A stretch of 64,000 nt of DNA from contig CAZJPG010000003.1 in the NCBI GenBank assembly GCA_964547855.1, positions 27,010-91,009 on the forward strand. The letters run 5' to 3'. Below the pieces are notes generated by a model. That model worked only from the letters and a program-made list of their open reading frames with translations, did not search any database and had not been told where the DNA came from. The position numbers were made by a program, and so were the translations under genes. The stretch is from JBAZHE01 sp964547855. Lineage in GTDB: Bacteria; Patescibacteriota; Patescibacteriia; Patescibacteriales; WJLG01. Shown piece by piece: positions 10,401 to 19,760 of this stretch. Every line of letters begins with the position of its first letter. The stretch's first letter is position 1.

Positions 10401-13400
10401 TTCATTTCCTTGCCATTCTCCCAAGCTAAATAAACCGTGCCCTCCGGACAAGGGGTCGCATATTCCCCGACCACTATGACATTACCATTGGCAGTATCGG
10501 AATTCATTAATTGATTAGTCGTAGCCTCTATCTCTATATTTGTACAAACATCGACTTGGTCGTCTACTGGTGAGGTTGACACTACGCCTGGCCTGGCGCG
10601 ACAGCATTGATCTATTCCACAACCGACATCAGTAGGCGATGCCCCTCCGGAACAATCGGAGTTAAAAGAGCAACCACAGCAAAGACCTCTGCCAGCACCA
10701 TCGCACGGACCGACATTCGGCTGACAACGTAAAGCAGCACCAAGTAACGAGCACTGATCATTGCCAGGATCACAACAACAAGCACCGCAATCGCTTAAAG
10801 TAGACAACCCATCTTTATTAAGACAAAAACCAGGAGCCGAACAAATAGAAGCATCGCAAGTATTCTCCGTCTTTGCAGCACAAGACAATCCCAAAAGAGT
10901 CGGTGAACTACACTTAGCCTGACACGTTGTCAGCGATTTGAAATAATTAGTAGTACTGGCAAATGGACCGATGTCAGGAGTAGCGTCGCAAGAGGTGTTA
11001 TTACTTGAACATGAATAATATCCACAATACGAAACGCCGGCATTAGAGGCTATCGGGAAAATATCCTTTGTCGTACTTGCCCCATATTGCCTTGAAGTAC
11101 AAATTCCACCACGAACCGCATCGACACAACAAGTCGTATCGTGCGAAGTACAATTATTGTCAGTCGATAATTCTGCGCAATCACGGCAAACACCCTCCGG
11201 CGAGCCATCGCCGTTGACGTCGACATCGACATCGCAATACTTACCAAAAGAATTTGAACAATTACAAGCGGCATCAGAAGCTGTTTGATCGACGACTCCT
11301 CCTCTTTCTATGCGGCATCCGCTACACTGTCCATAAGTATTAGTGTCGACCGCCCTATCGCTTCCACAAGTTCCTTCGCAAGTCAACGGAGCGCAACAAT
11401 CCTGATTAGCGTTGGACTTTCGGCAGCAACACTGACATTCATCAGCAGAAACGACCTTACAGCGATTATCGGCTTGACATATTGAACCTGACGGACAAAT
11501 ATCATTTGGTGCGGCACAAAGCCCTCTGGTCGACGGGGAGCCATCGGATACACAAACATAACCACCGCCACAAACCGTACAAGAAGAAACTGGATTAACG
11601 CAAACTAGTGCTCCTCCATCCTGTGGCAAATTGGCCTTAATCCAGCCGTTAGGACAACTAGAGTTGCTATCTATATACATCACTTGGCGAGCATTGCCCT
11701 GATATTCTTCACAATAAATTTCGGTCTCGCCACCATAAGCATCGGTAGTAGTAGCTGGCAAAGTACAGTTAACGCCACTATTCGAAATACACATATCGAG
11801 AGTGCTGTCATAAGTACAATCAGCGGCACCGCATGGTCCTACGTTATCGCAAGTAGAAGAACAGGTCTGACCGACATTGGTCATGGCCGAAAAAAGATTA
11901 TCGAACGGAGAACATTCTCCAGGCGAGTTAGGACATAACGTCATATCACACATAGCCAATATCCTGCTTCTCTCGGCGCAACTAGCGGCAGTGGTATCAC
12001 TATCATTAGTGGCAGAGCCTACGCCAGTATTAAAATCCCACTCATAGACACTGGACGGAACGTCCATAGAACAATCAGCTTCCGTAGCGGCGCAACGGCC
12101 AGACTTATAAGTTCCTTCTGGACAACAAATATCCGGGGAACATGAAGCATCTGGATCATCGGCCTCCAAACAGCTACCAACACGGAAATTTATTCCATTA
12201 CCAGTCAAGGAAGAAGCCCCCTTAACTATCTGCACTGGCCCGGTCACGGCCGAAGCCGCCACTGTCGTATCTACGCGATATGGTCTTGTACCGCCATTAT
12301 AATTAGGGTCATTATCCCAAAAGGTTATGGCAGAACCTGAGACCTCGCGATTATTATAAAATCTAACACGGCTCAAGGTGTTGAACGGATCGAAATATTC
12401 CCCCCATAGAGAGATCGGCGTCCCGACATCTCCTATCGAGGGTGATATGCGACAAAGAGACGGTGAAAGAGGTGATGTTCGATTAAGAGAAAAAGAACTA
12501 ACACTTAAAGAGGATGTATCTATCTCTTTGCTACCGACGCTCATCGTTATGCGATAATTGCCATCCGGAGCGCTGCCTGGGACTTTGACGATGACCTGAT
12601 TATCACCCCAGACACTGTCGGCACAAGCCTCAGGAAAAGAATAGTCGGCCTCATAGCCGGTACTAGTGTCACCGAAAAAGACCGCACTTCCGCCACGCAA
12701 AGCGCCAAAACCGGAACCGTATATAGTCACATACTGTCCAGGAGCACCTGTTTGCGGTTCGAAAGATATTATATAAGGTCCACGATCATCCTCATTCCTT
12801 TTATTAAAACGCAAATAATTACTAAGGTCTCCAGATGGCCCAGCCACGAAAGTCGTTATATTGCCGCTCTGAACATTCGGCACATTACCACTCACCTGCA
12901 ACGAGGAGACATAGCTAGGATTCTTAGTCGCCAGAGAAGTGGAATAATTTCCGAAACGTCCCTCCGAAGACGCCAAAAAGTTGATACCATAATAAGTTAT
13001 GCCATCATCGACGTAACCGCTTTCCGGATTAATACGACAAAGACCGGGTTTTCTGATAGTATTTACGACCAAATCACCCACATTCGGGCCTTGATCGTTG
13101 CCACTGTCGTCGCTTAAAAGATCCGCTCTAACCACTCGAACCTGCCCAGTGACAGTCCCAGTCGGAACGACGACGATGATTTGATCGTCTCTCCAATTCG
13201 AATTACAATCAGGATTTATAGTCGAAGGAGAAACGCCTGTCAAAGTAAAATCACTGCCATCCCAAAAATATACCTGTCCTGGAGTGTCGCCAAAATATGA
13301 CCCACCGATGGTTACTACATTGCCAGGGGCGGCATTAGGAGTTCCACGGTCGCAAGTCGACGATGCGGTCAAAGTGCAGTCTGAGTCATTACGACAAGCC

Positions 13401-14233
13401 TTATTCGGCTCGTCATCACAAAAACCGCCTTGAGGACTTATCCATTCTATGACCGGCCACTCTTCGCAAGTACAGCCAGAAGGGTCGCAAGTCAACAAGT
13501 TAGAGCAAGAAGTGGTCGACATCTGGCAGCCGGCAGTCAATATATCCAAGTCGCAACTCTCGCCCGCTCCCGTCCCGCTTTGGCAGGTGCAGGTTGCACC
13601 CTCACAAAAGAGCCCTGGCATACACATACTGCCATCGGCTTGGCAGTCAGCTAAAATATCATCACCATCGCAAGAAGATCCGACTCCGCCGCCAGGCTGA
13701 CATACACAAGAAGATGGATTGCAATAAAGACCAGGTGCGCAAATAGTAGCACTTGGCTCGCACACAGGAGTTAAAGTGTTATCATCGCAAGGCGTACCAG
13801 CGCCACCGCCGCCAGGAGGTATCACGCCACCGCCACCAGGAGGAGTCACGGAAGAAGTGTCAGTGACCTCGAGCAGTCTATTTAAAACATAACTAGCCAC
13901 AGCGAACGATGATAGGACTATAAGAAGACCGATGACCGCACCGATCAATATCTTTTTAGCCTTATCGACACGATCCGCTTCTCCCGCCGCCGTCATCCAT
14001 AAAAAACCGGCATAGACCATCAAGCCGACGGCTATTATGCCCAAGAAAGCCAAAATGATCCTTATTATATTAGCGGCTATTATCCTTGGATCGGCCTCAC
14101 CCAAACCAGTTCCGGCACCATAACCTATACCGACATCGACTCCAGCCAAAGCGAAATTACCGACCGCGAATACGCCCAGCAATAAAAAACTTAGCGACAG
14201 GATCTTCCTAGTCTTTGACGATATCTTGAACAT
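7436..14233 (-). CDS. Giant surface protein: T4SS-pilin-like N-terminus, Cys-rich, IPT/TIG and FN3 domains
   Basis: A 2265-residue protein. Residues 1-30 look like a signal peptide (ending FALAGVDVG). They are followed by a two-helix block with ADPRIIAANIIRIILAFLGI and a basic loop (ADRVDKAKK), the pattern of the T4SS_pilin (TrbC/VirB2-like) family of CPR proteins. Then come a Gly/Pro linker (about 129-146), a Cys-rich repeat region, IPT/TIG domains (for example GNVVTIGGSYFGDTPG and YVTIYGSGFGALRGG), a second large Cys-rich region, a Big-like domain, and several fibronectin-III domains (SEYKIYYGAKSG, YYFAITAIYSNGEESDYSN). A C-terminal carbohydrate-binding-like domain starts TLTNVGFEDGALGG. 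It is most likely a cell-surface adhesin anchored by a pilin-type domain. It shares its N-terminus with the next upstream gene. Confidence 0.8.
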   Translation of the reverse strand: MFKISSKTRKILSLSFLLLGVFAVGNFALAGVDVGIGYGAGTGLGEADPRIIAANIIRIILAFLGIIAVGLMVYAGFLWMTAAGEADRVDKAKKILIGAVIGLLIVLSSFAVASYVLNRLLEVTDTSSVTPPGGGGVIPPGGGGAGTPCDDNTLTPVCEPSATICAPGLYCNPSSCVCQPGGGVGSSCDGDDILADCQADGSMCMPGLFCEGATCTCQSGTGAGESCDLDILTAGCQMSTTSCSNLLTCDPSGCTCEEWPVIEWISPQGGFCDDEPNKACRNDSDCTLTASSTCDRGTPNAAPGNVVTIGGSYFGDTPGQVYFWDGSDFTLTGVSPSTINPDCNSNWRDDQIIVVVPTGTVTGQVRVVRADLLSDDSGNDQGPNVGDLVVNTIRKPGLCRINPESGYVDDGITYYGINFLASSEGRFGNYSTSLATKNPSYVSSLQVSGNVPNVQSGNITTFVAGPSGDLSNYLRFNKRNEDDRGPYIISFEPQTGAPGQYVTIYGSGFGALRGGSAVFFGDTSTGYEADYSFPEACADSVWGDNQVIVKVPGSAPDGNYRITMSVGSKEIDTSSLSVSSFSLNRTSPLSPSLCRISPSIGDVGTPISLWGEYFDPFNTLSRVRFYNNREVSGSAITFWDNDPNYNGGTRPYRVDTTVAASAVTGPVQIVKGASSLTGNGINFRVGSCLEADDPDASCSPDICCPEGTYKSGRCAATEADCSMDVPSSVYEWDFNTGVGSATNDSDTTAASCAERSRILAMCDMTLCPNSPGECSPFDNLFSAMTNVGQTCSSTCDNVGPCGAADCTYDSTLDMCISNSGVNCTLPATTTDAYGGETEIYCEEYQGNARQVMYIDSNSSCPNGWIKANLPQDGGALVCVNPVSSCTVCGGGYVCVSDGSPSTRGLCAAPNDICPSGSICQADNRCKVVSADECQCCCRKSNANQDCCAPLTCEGTCGSDRAVDTNTYGQCSGCRIERGGVVDQTASDAACNCSNSFGKYCDVDVDVNGDGSPEGVCRDCAELSTDNNCTSHDTTCCVDAVRGGICTSRQYGASTTKDIFPIASNAGVSYCGYYSCSSNNTSCDATPDIGPFASTTNYFKSLTTCQAKCSSPTLLGLSCAAKTENTCDASICSAPGFCLNKDGLSTLSDCGACCCDPGNDQCSLLGAALRCQPNVGPCDGAGRGLCCGCSFNSDCSGGASPTDVGCGIDQCCRARPGVVSTSPVDDQVDVCTNIEIEATTNQLMNSDTANGNVIVVGEYATPCPEGTVYLAWENGKEMKGGFSRTIKIALNKVKTTFNKVFAPAAIASDPPLVYMNYCSISGNVSTENLDPESGPTIIKFKPRKILDTDRKYFVIVKGDPALDNSAGIKSYWGIGMNTLIGNGSNTRVDNSSSFNGISYPASYIWSFRTRPDQGGNKGICDIDHVVISPDSYLFSKVENDLNENDTSSTTKSFDTVRDADKKFTAKALSFRGETLFAAPGYSWEWDWNIIDPAVVSFVSGPFGPTKAEKLVRAANDVTDRRTDITATIRLTDAALSSVGDGEQGTSTAYVFLCENPWPNIAADGTWRPWLDNPRGMDCLTGSCLDMKYELYYCRDEGSPGTADDLPVLGDDVTRGSVSGSDVLKESYFFRQTPPTVESTNLEVRPIPRGGEVELDWDQVVDPTGAQTVSEYKIYYGAKSGAPYPSSYKVPVSQAPYVTHLPVIVKDLDKTKDYYFAITAIYSNGEESDYSNEVEVTPDDTLPPGKPSGVLAESPRTTIPINVSYQISPWSRTENEKVSAGLSVDGSPDEVINHASTFDLRWGTALNDYPNVVSVPVRQALVEGKKIEAISNFATGTPYYFVVSATRSDGTSAERVGAFKVTFFENGDLPKVEDVEPVSYGSTEMKRSDYFSVSIPAGVINVHWTPNSDDAVKYILYWGTNHASYGGQPIEVIGRDAASGKDYKEASFSYTNTRGQFFITVTAVDAAGNESERADEIILIPSQSSYTYRNTLTNVGFEDGALGGVPTNWNVRYANGGPKVRIGISNTTSFSGGRSLSLWQAPDVPYPGVCGNELMARAAPGYDAYPTSYLPTFNGSTCTFKTSLDCNSGGPCVASAGSSLPWPWTNRVMWGKVVYNVSNLDWQVGEDYLVAFYYKGRIDTNTRPILGYDLGWLSYCRSKISGSCSAWGGSWHECPSNSSRCCYYPLQEDCYEYVAMNTIPAGVYNDGPYNGWYLYFQNFTYTEGLSKLYNSSGVNHNEVGMSIGYNSTDSDGTEFYIDDFIVAQRVK

Positions 14234-14266
14234 ATCAACGCAGATAATTCTTAATTCTTAATTGAA

Positions 14267-17257
14267 TTAACGGCAATTTCCCTTCTGATCCAAATCGTTG
14301 GCGGCCGATCCATTGCAACAAGAAGGATTGGATTCGTTGACGCCAGAACAATTCGGGCCATCGGAAGGTTTATAACAATTCTGATATATATCTTTTATAC
14401 CCGAACCCATTTGAGCGCGATAAGAGACGCTGTTATCGAAGAGATTATGATCTATATAAACCATCGTCTTGTCCATCTCCCCATCGCTATTGGTGTCGAC
14501 TCCTTCGCTTTCTATCCAATACCCAACAGCCCTCCCGGCCAAACTCCAAATATTTAAATTCTTATGAATAACGGTATTATCTCCATTCACAACTTTAGTT
14601 TGACCAGTCATCAAAGAGCTAGACATCATCATTTTATTGAATCTTCCGCTAATCTCTCCACCAGGGGAAACGCTAGCCCCCCTATTAGGGATGACGCTTT
14701 CCAGAACAGGAGCAGAAACCTCCATCTTGTCGCTGATAAAGAAGGTCCAAGAATATATGTCGCCGTTAGCGCAGAAATAGAACGGAACCGACACACTACC
14801 GCAGTTCAATGACGACAAGCCGTCTTTGCGACAGGCACCATAAGTACCTTCATCCTCGTTCTCGTCAAAGATAAAGAAGGCTCCACCATAATCCTTTATA
14901 GCCCCAGAGAAGCCAAGGGCTCGCATAGCAGTGTCCATTGTCGTTTGACAAGACGCTGGAGTGCTGCAAGAACAACTAGAACAAAAAGACCCTGTAACTT
15001 GACCAAGCACTTTATCCTGCTCGATCCTCTTGTTTTTGATAGCCGCTATTATGCGTTCAAAATCAGCCTGACACTGAGCGTTTGAAGAGTATATCGGCGG
15101 GTTATCGCTGTAAGTCGCTATCGGACCATCGGCAAAATTATTTCGATCTCCGTCAAGAGAGTTCATTGATGTGTCCATTATTCCATCCATAGCTCCGACA
15201 TCTGCGACTGGATAGTTCCTCGTCTTCGATCCGGCATAATTACCACCCAAATCCTGACGGCAAAGTTGCAAAGCGCCACTCTGTGGCTGAGTTGAGCACG
15301 TGTTATACGGACTCTTTGAAGCACAATCAGTACCAGAAGAACATGGTGTTAGACTGGCCGGCGTCAACACGACACGAAGCTGGCTATTGGCTGGCAAACA
15401 GAAGATCGGCTCTCCACAACCGTTGACACCACATTGGTTATCACTAATGAACTCGACTGTTTGATATTGATTGGATATCTTAAATTTGCCAGGAAGATAA
15501 TCATTGGCGCCGACACAAACACCTGCCTGACAATCAAAAGACAAGCAATCAGCATCGATCGAACAAGCACCACCAGCCGGAGCAGCTCCGGGTTTAGCAT
15601 TGACCACTCTTATACGATCACGAACCGAGGCGGCATCGCCAGCGACCATAGTCGGCATGATCGCTTCATTGAAATTTATCTGTATAACAGTATTCATTGG
15701 CTGATCGCGACGCCCAGAAACAATGGAGCTTTCTTGGCGACTACTGCCACCCGTCAAAGAAGATCCAGAAAGATCCAAAGCCGATCCATTGCTAGTCGCC
15801 AAAACTATATTATTTCCGCTTGTACCGGCTAACGTCGCCTTTATGCTTACGATATTGCCAGCCGCGGAAGCATCCACGTCGGCATGAGCGTTAATGGTAG
15901 CGGCTATATTGGAAGCCGTCTGATTGACACCGGAACCAAGCTGTATTTGATTAGGCGCGACAGCACTGGACACGAACACGTAAACCATGCGACCAACGGT
16001 CAAAGTATCTGCCTGAACCGCTGCTGTAACGGCCACATTCCAAGAGTTGCCAGGAGCTGGGTCAGCGGAAGATTCCAAAGTGAACATATTAGGAAAAACT
16101 ACGCTGCGACCAGAAAAAACAGCCGAACCAAGCAATCTTGCGCCATTGCTTACTTGCGCTGTTAACCCGTCAGTGGAAACTGTCACGGTTAAAGTACCGC
16201 CCTCAGAGCAATCATCTTCTGCCACTGCTGTAGCGGTTGGTGTTGTTCCAGACGGCGATACTGCCGTCACTCTAGCCTTAGAATATACATGAGGCTGAGC
16301 ATCGACGGTCACGGTTCCTGCCGCTTGAACAGGAGATGAAAGCAAAGAGATAGAGTCTCTGCCATTATCAGGTGGCGGGAAAACCCCACCGCTTTTGACT
16401 TGAGGCGGTGTCAGATCTATCTTAATATTGCTCACTTCGAATTGCCATTCTAGGTAATCGACCGAACAGCTCTCAAATATGGATCTTCCGTCCGGTTTAG
16501 AAACGTCACTAGAGATATGAACGGTGTACCATATATATTCTGAAGGTGAACCCAAATAAGAGCCAGGAACGAAGACAAAAGTTTTATGGTCAGCCGTGTC
16601 GTAGACCCTGACATCGGTCAAAAATGTCGAAGGATCATCACCGGACTTATATATCCCTATAGACCCATCAGTAAGTATATTCTCACCATTACAACGCCCA
16701 TCGCTATTCGAGTCATTACAAATAGTAGCCGAATCGACTTCATCCTTAAAAGTTACGATAACGGAAGTGTTGCGAGGCACTTCGCGTTGATCAGGTGTCG
16801 GATACACGCTCTCGACACTGCAAACACCCAACACGCCGCTTCCGCCGATGCCGCGTGAACCGCCAGGAGTGGAGCCATATATATTACCAGTGGCACCCAT
16901 GATCTTATTCAGTAGGAAAGTAGTTATGCCAAAGGCTGAAAGTATTATGACTAGACCTATGATCGAATTACGTAAGACATCCTTGGCTTTTTCGACACGA
17001 CTCTCGTCCCCAGACGAAGTCATCCAAAGGAAGCCACCATACATTATCAAGCCAAGGGCGATGATTCCCAAAAATCCTAAGAATATCTGAATGACACGTC
17101 CGATGATGACGCGTGGGTCGACATTAGCGAGCCCGGTCCCAGAAACAAAATTAGACCCAACATCGACTTGCGCATACGCAAAAGAGCCGGCCAAAAGCAA
17201 ACCGGCCGTCAAAAAGAAAACGATAAAAGATATCTTCGCGGTCTTACGCATTTTCAT
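14267..17257 (-). CDS. Large surface protein with T4SS-pilin-like N-terminus and Big-like domains
   Basis: This 996-residue protein begins with a signal-like helix (ending GSFAYAQVDVG) and the same two-helix pilin-like block as its 2265-aa neighbour: VDPRVIIGRVIQIFLGFLGI, MYGGFLWMTSSGDESRVEKAK and IIGLVIILSAFGITTFLL. The ectodomain has bacterial-Ig-like (Big_5 type) units such as SVYPTPDQREVPRNTSVIV and RDQPMNTVIQINFNEAIMP, with Cys-rich inserts. It lies 33 nt upstream of the 2265-aa gene and is the first gene of the surface run. The two are a tandem paralogous pair at their N-termini with different ectodomains. An adhesion or host-contact role is an inference from the architecture. Confidence 0.8.
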   Translation of the reverse strand: MKMRKTAKISFIVFFLTAGLLLAGSFAYAQVDVGSNFVSGTGLANVDPRVIIGRVIQIFLGFLGIIALGLIMYGGFLWMTSSGDESRVEKAKDVLRNSIIGLVIILSAFGITTFLLNKIMGATGNIYGSTPGGSRGIGGSGVLGVCSVESVYPTPDQREVPRNTSVIVTFKDEVDSATICNDSNSDGRCNGENILTDGSIGIYKSGDDPSTFLTDVRVYDTADHKTFVFVPGSYLGSPSEYIWYTVHISSDVSKPDGRSIFESCSVDYLEWQFEVSNIKIDLTPPQVKSGGVFPPPDNGRDSISLLSSPVQAAGTVTVDAQPHVYSKARVTAVSPSGTTPTATAVAEDDCSEGGTLTVTVSTDGLTAQVSNGARLLGSAVFSGRSVVFPNMFTLESSADPAPGNSWNVAVTAAVQADTLTVGRMVYVFVSSAVAPNQIQLGSGVNQTASNIAATINAHADVDASAAGNIVSIKATLAGTSGNNIVLATSNGSALDLSGSSLTGGSSRQESSIVSGRRDQPMNTVIQINFNEAIMPTMVAGDAASVRDRIRVVNAKPGAAPAGGACSIDADCLSFDCQAGVCVGANDYLPGKFKISNQYQTVEFISDNQCGVNGCGEPIFCLPANSQLRVVLTPASLTPCSSGTDCASKSPYNTCSTQPQSGALQLCRQDLGGNYAGSKTRNYPVADVGAMDGIMDTSMNSLDGDRNNFADGPIATYSDNPPIYSSNAQCQADFERIIAAIKNKRIEQDKVLGQVTGSFCSSCSCSTPASCQTTMDTAMRALGFSGAIKDYGGAFFIFDENEDEGTYGACRKDGLSSLNCGSVSVPFYFCANGDIYSWTFFISDKMEVSAPVLESVIPNRGASVSPGGEISGRFNKMMMSSSLMTGQTKVVNGDNTVIHKNLNIWSLAGRAVGYWIESEGVDTNSDGEMDKTMVYIDHNLFDNSVSYRAQMGSGIKDIYQNCYKPSDGPNCSGVNESNPSCCNGSAANDLDQKGNCR

Positions 17258-17305
17258 TCCGCGTTTTTATTCAAAAAATCTTAAAACTATCGCCAGGCTC
17301 AATAA

Positions 17306-17334
17306 TTGACTAATCCACAGCTTTGTTATTTAAT
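17306..17334 (+). promoter_or_regulatory. Sigma70-type promoter of rel
   Basis: TTGACT at 17306-17311 and TTTAAT at 17329-17334 are separated by 17 bp. The predicted transcription start is near 17341, downstream of the possible TTG start at 17334. This favours the ATG at 17400 as the start of rel. Confidence 0.5.
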
Positions 17335-17399
17335 TGTATTATATCATAAGTAAACGAGCTTTGGTATACATAACAAAATCTAAGCCGCCGAATAAAACT

Positions 17400-18884
17400 A
17401 TGACCATCGAACAGATAATAGACAAGGTCAAAGAAAACAACCCCAAGGCCGATACCGACCTAGTTTGGCTGGCTTATGATTTCGCCAAAAAAGCCCACGG
17501 CCAGCAATTAAGAAAGTCTGGAGACCTATACCTAGTACATCCGATGTATACAGCCTTCCTATTGGCACAAATGAAGGCTGATCTCAACACTATCATAGCC
17601 GGTCTTCTTCATGACGTGCCCGAAGACACTGAATACACCCTAACGGACGTTGAGAAAAATTTTGGACGAGATGTGGCCACATTAGTCAAGGGCGTCACGA
17701 AATTGGGCAAAATCAAATACCGCGGCATACAGCGCTACCGTGAAAACTTGCGCAAAATGTTTTTGGCCATGGCCAACGACATCCGCATTATCATGATAAA
17801 ATTCTGCGACCGCATCCATAACTTGCGTACGATCGAATTTTTACCACCAGAAAAGCAAGAGCGCATCGCTCGCGAAACGTTAGAGATATATGTGCCGATC
17901 GCCGAACTCTTGGGTATGTGGGGATTAAAATGGCAAATGGAAGATATTTGCTTCAAAATCCTCTATCTCGATGACTTTAAAAAAATAGAATACAAATACG
18001 AGATCGAAAAGAAAGCCGAAAACAATCAATATATTCTGAAGGTTAAAAACATGCTTTCCGAAGAGCTAAAAAAAGCCGACGTAGAACACAACATCGAAGG
18101 CCGCTTTAAGCATCTTTATAGTATTTGGAGGAAAATGCAGGAAAAAAACCGCCGTTTCGATGAAATATATGACGTTTTTGCCCTACGTGTCATGACTAAT
18201 AGCGTCTCTGATTGCTATAAGACCTTAGGCATAATCCATTCTATTTGGAAACCAAAACCAGGCCGATTCAAAGATTATATCGCCCTGCCGAAACCTAATG
18301 GCTACCGCTCCCTTCACACCACGGTCTTTGGTCCAGAGGGTAAATCGGTCGAATTTCAAATTCGCACCGAAGAAATGAATGATGAGTCTCTTTACGGTAT
18401 CGCCGCTCACTGGCATTACAAGCGTAAATACGAAAACGAAGACCGAAGCCAGCCGCGATGGGTCGAAGAAATATTGGAGATACAAAAACAAATAAAAGAC
18501 ACCGAGGACTTTATCAAAAATATAAAATTCGACGTTTTTCAGCATCGTATCTTTATCTTTTCTCCTAAAGGCGACGTCTTTGAGTTGCCCGAAGGAGCTA
18601 CACCAATCGACTTCGCCTACGCCGTCCATACCGAGATCGGCAACAAGGCCGTCGGCGCTTTGGTAAATGAAGAAATGAGCACGTTGGATGCTGAGCTAAA
18701 AAATGGCGACATGGTAGAGATAGTAATAGATAAAAATAGAAAAGGGCCATCGTTAGGCTGGCTAGACTTCGTTAAAAGCAAACGTGCACGTGAGAAAATA
18801 AAACAAAATGCCCAGAAATATTCTCTGATAAAGAAATTGATCCCCAATTTCTCCCGCGACAAAGACAAAAACAATAAAAGATAA
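17400..18884 (+). CDS. rel: RelA/SpoT-type bifunctional (p)ppGpp synthetase/hydrolase, short form
   Basis: The protein makes and degrades the alarmone (p)ppGpp in the stringent response. An HD hydrolase domain carries H..MY..LL and LLHDVPEDTEYT, with FCDRIHNLRT following. The synthetase domain has GRFKDYIALPKPNGYRSLHT and ends VEFQIRTEEM..GIAAHWHYK. A TGS domain (IFIFSPKGDVFELPEGATPI) follows. The protein ends soon after the TGS at about 494 residues. The C-terminal zinc-finger and ACT regulatory domains of full-length Rel (about 700+ residues) are absent, so ribosome sensing may differ. The key residues of both active sites look intact. It is one of only two convincing plus-strand protein genes in the window. 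The start is the ATG at 17400, supported by the promoter position. Confidence 0.93.
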   Translation: MTIEQIIDKVKENNPKADTDLVWLAYDFAKKAHGQQLRKSGDLYLVHPMYTAFLLAQMKADLNTIIAGLLHDVPEDTEYTLTDVEKNFGRDVATLVKGVTKLGKIKYRGIQRYRENLRKMFLAMANDIRIIMIKFCDRIHNLRTIEFLPPEKQERIARETLEIYVPIAELLGMWGLKWQMEDICFKILYLDDFKKIEYKYEIEKKAENNQYILKVKNMLSEELKKADVEHNIEGRFKHLYSIWRKMQEKNRRFDEIYDVFALRVMTNSVSDCYKTLGIIHSIWKPKPGRFKDYIALPKPNGYRSLHTTVFGPEGKSVEFQIRTEEMNDESLYGIAAHWHYKRKYENEDRSQPRWVEEILEIQKQIKDTEDFIKNIKFDVFQHRIFIFSPKGDVFELPEGATPIDFAYAVHTEIGNKAVGALVNEEMSTLDAELKNGDMVEIVIDKNRKGPSLGWLDFVKSKRAREKIKQNAQKYSLIKKLIPNFSRDKDKNNKR

Positions 18885-18894
18885 AACAACCGAA

Positions 18895-18928
18895 CCTAAA
18901 AGACCGCCACAAAAAGCGGTCTTTTAGG
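18895..18928. terminator. Bidirectional rho-independent terminator
   Basis: A 13-bp perfect stem (arms 18895-18907 and 18916-18928) with an 8-nt loop contains A and T runs on both sides. It sits between the convergent ends of rel and maf and can serve both. Confidence 0.85.
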
Positions 18929-18978
18929 TAAATAAAAACCACCGCACCTCTTTTTTAAAGATGGTCGGTGGTCAAAGA

Positions 18979-19575
18979 TCAAACCGCAATACCAAAATTT
19001 TTAAGCATTTCGACGACAACTTCGAGCGGTATGCCGCGAAGTGGATTGTTATAGCTTCCGGAAATCCTTTCAATGAACGTCGCGCCATAAGTGTTCAAGG
19101 GGTCATAGCCTTGGGCGCAGGTCTTGTACCGATCATCTCGATCAAGATAATATCTGACCTCTCTCTCAGAAAACTTCCTCATCTGAATGTCGGTTCTTAC
19201 GACCCTGGAAAGAGTCCGCGAAGTTTTAACGTCAATGACATTTATGCCAGTATAAAACTCATAGCTCTTCCCCGACAAAGACTTCAGCCTTTCAAAGGCA
19301 TCTTCTTCCGATTTCGGCTTTTCCAAAATCACATTATTGAAACAACCGACGGAATCGAAACCAATGACGACTACATCACCGCTTTGCTTTTCAGCTACCG
19401 CCCTGGCCTTAAGTTTGGCCAAATGTATGACCAAATGCTCTGGATCCGTGGGTCGATCATCACTATACTCATCGACATCACTGCCGATAGTTCTAAACGG
19501 AATGCCGAGCATGTTAAAGGCCTCGATGCGATGTGGCGATGTGGTGGCTAAAATGAGACTTTTCTCATCAGTCAT
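18979..19575 (-). CDS. maf: Maf-family nucleotide pyrophosphatase
   Basis: This protein of about 198 residues has the Maf signature LILATTSPHRIEAFNMLGIP at the N-terminus, KLKARAVA, VIGFDSVG (family GxDTxV) and KPKSEEDAFERLKSLSGKSYEFYTG. Maf proteins hydrolyse non-canonical or methylated nucleoside triphosphates and were linked to septum formation. AGGAGG at 19587-19592 is 11 nt before ATG 19575 and 5 nt before a TTG at 19581. ATG is preferred, but the two-residue longer form cannot be excluded. The DT of the catalytic GxDT motif is DS here, a mild deviation. Confidence 0.88.
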   Translation of the reverse strand: MTDEKSLILATTSPHRIEAFNMLGIPFRTIGSDVDEYSDDRPTDPEHLVIHLAKLKARAVAEKQSGDVVVIGFDSVGCFNNVILEKPKSEEDAFERLKSLSGKSYEFYTGINVIDVKTSRTLSRVVRTDIQMRKFSEREVRYYLDRDDRYKTCAQGYDPLNTYGATFIERISGSYNNPLRGIPLEVVVEMLKNFGIAV

Positions 19576-19667
19576 CTTCAAAAGAACCTCCTTTGTTTGT
19601 TTTTAAAGGCTAGCTCAATTTAACACTTTAGTAGTAAAAAGTCAAGCATAAGCGACTTTAACCAAAA

Positions 19668-19705
19668 AAATTACGTAATTAATTATATAATTAATTACGT
19701 AATTT
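19668..19705. repeat. 38-bp perfect AT-rich palindrome
   Basis: The sequence from 19668 to 19705 is its own reverse complement, centred at 19686.5, with ACGT boxes near each end. It lies in the spacer between maf and the small membrane gene at 19761. It lacks the GC core and T-tail of a normal terminator. It may be a protein-binding site or a cruciform. Confidence 0.8.
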
Positions 19706-19760
19706 AAGCACATTTCATTATTTTACTACTGACCGCCCCACCCACATACCAACAAACAAC

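Noticed and set aside
12752..13117. Plus-strand frames inside the 2265-aa gene
   Set aside because: Antisense shadows with Arg/Ile/Thr-rich low-information sequence and no signals.
17334..17399. TTG start for rel at 17334
   Set aside because: It lies upstream of the predicted transcription start and has no ribosome site; the domain begins after ATG 17400.
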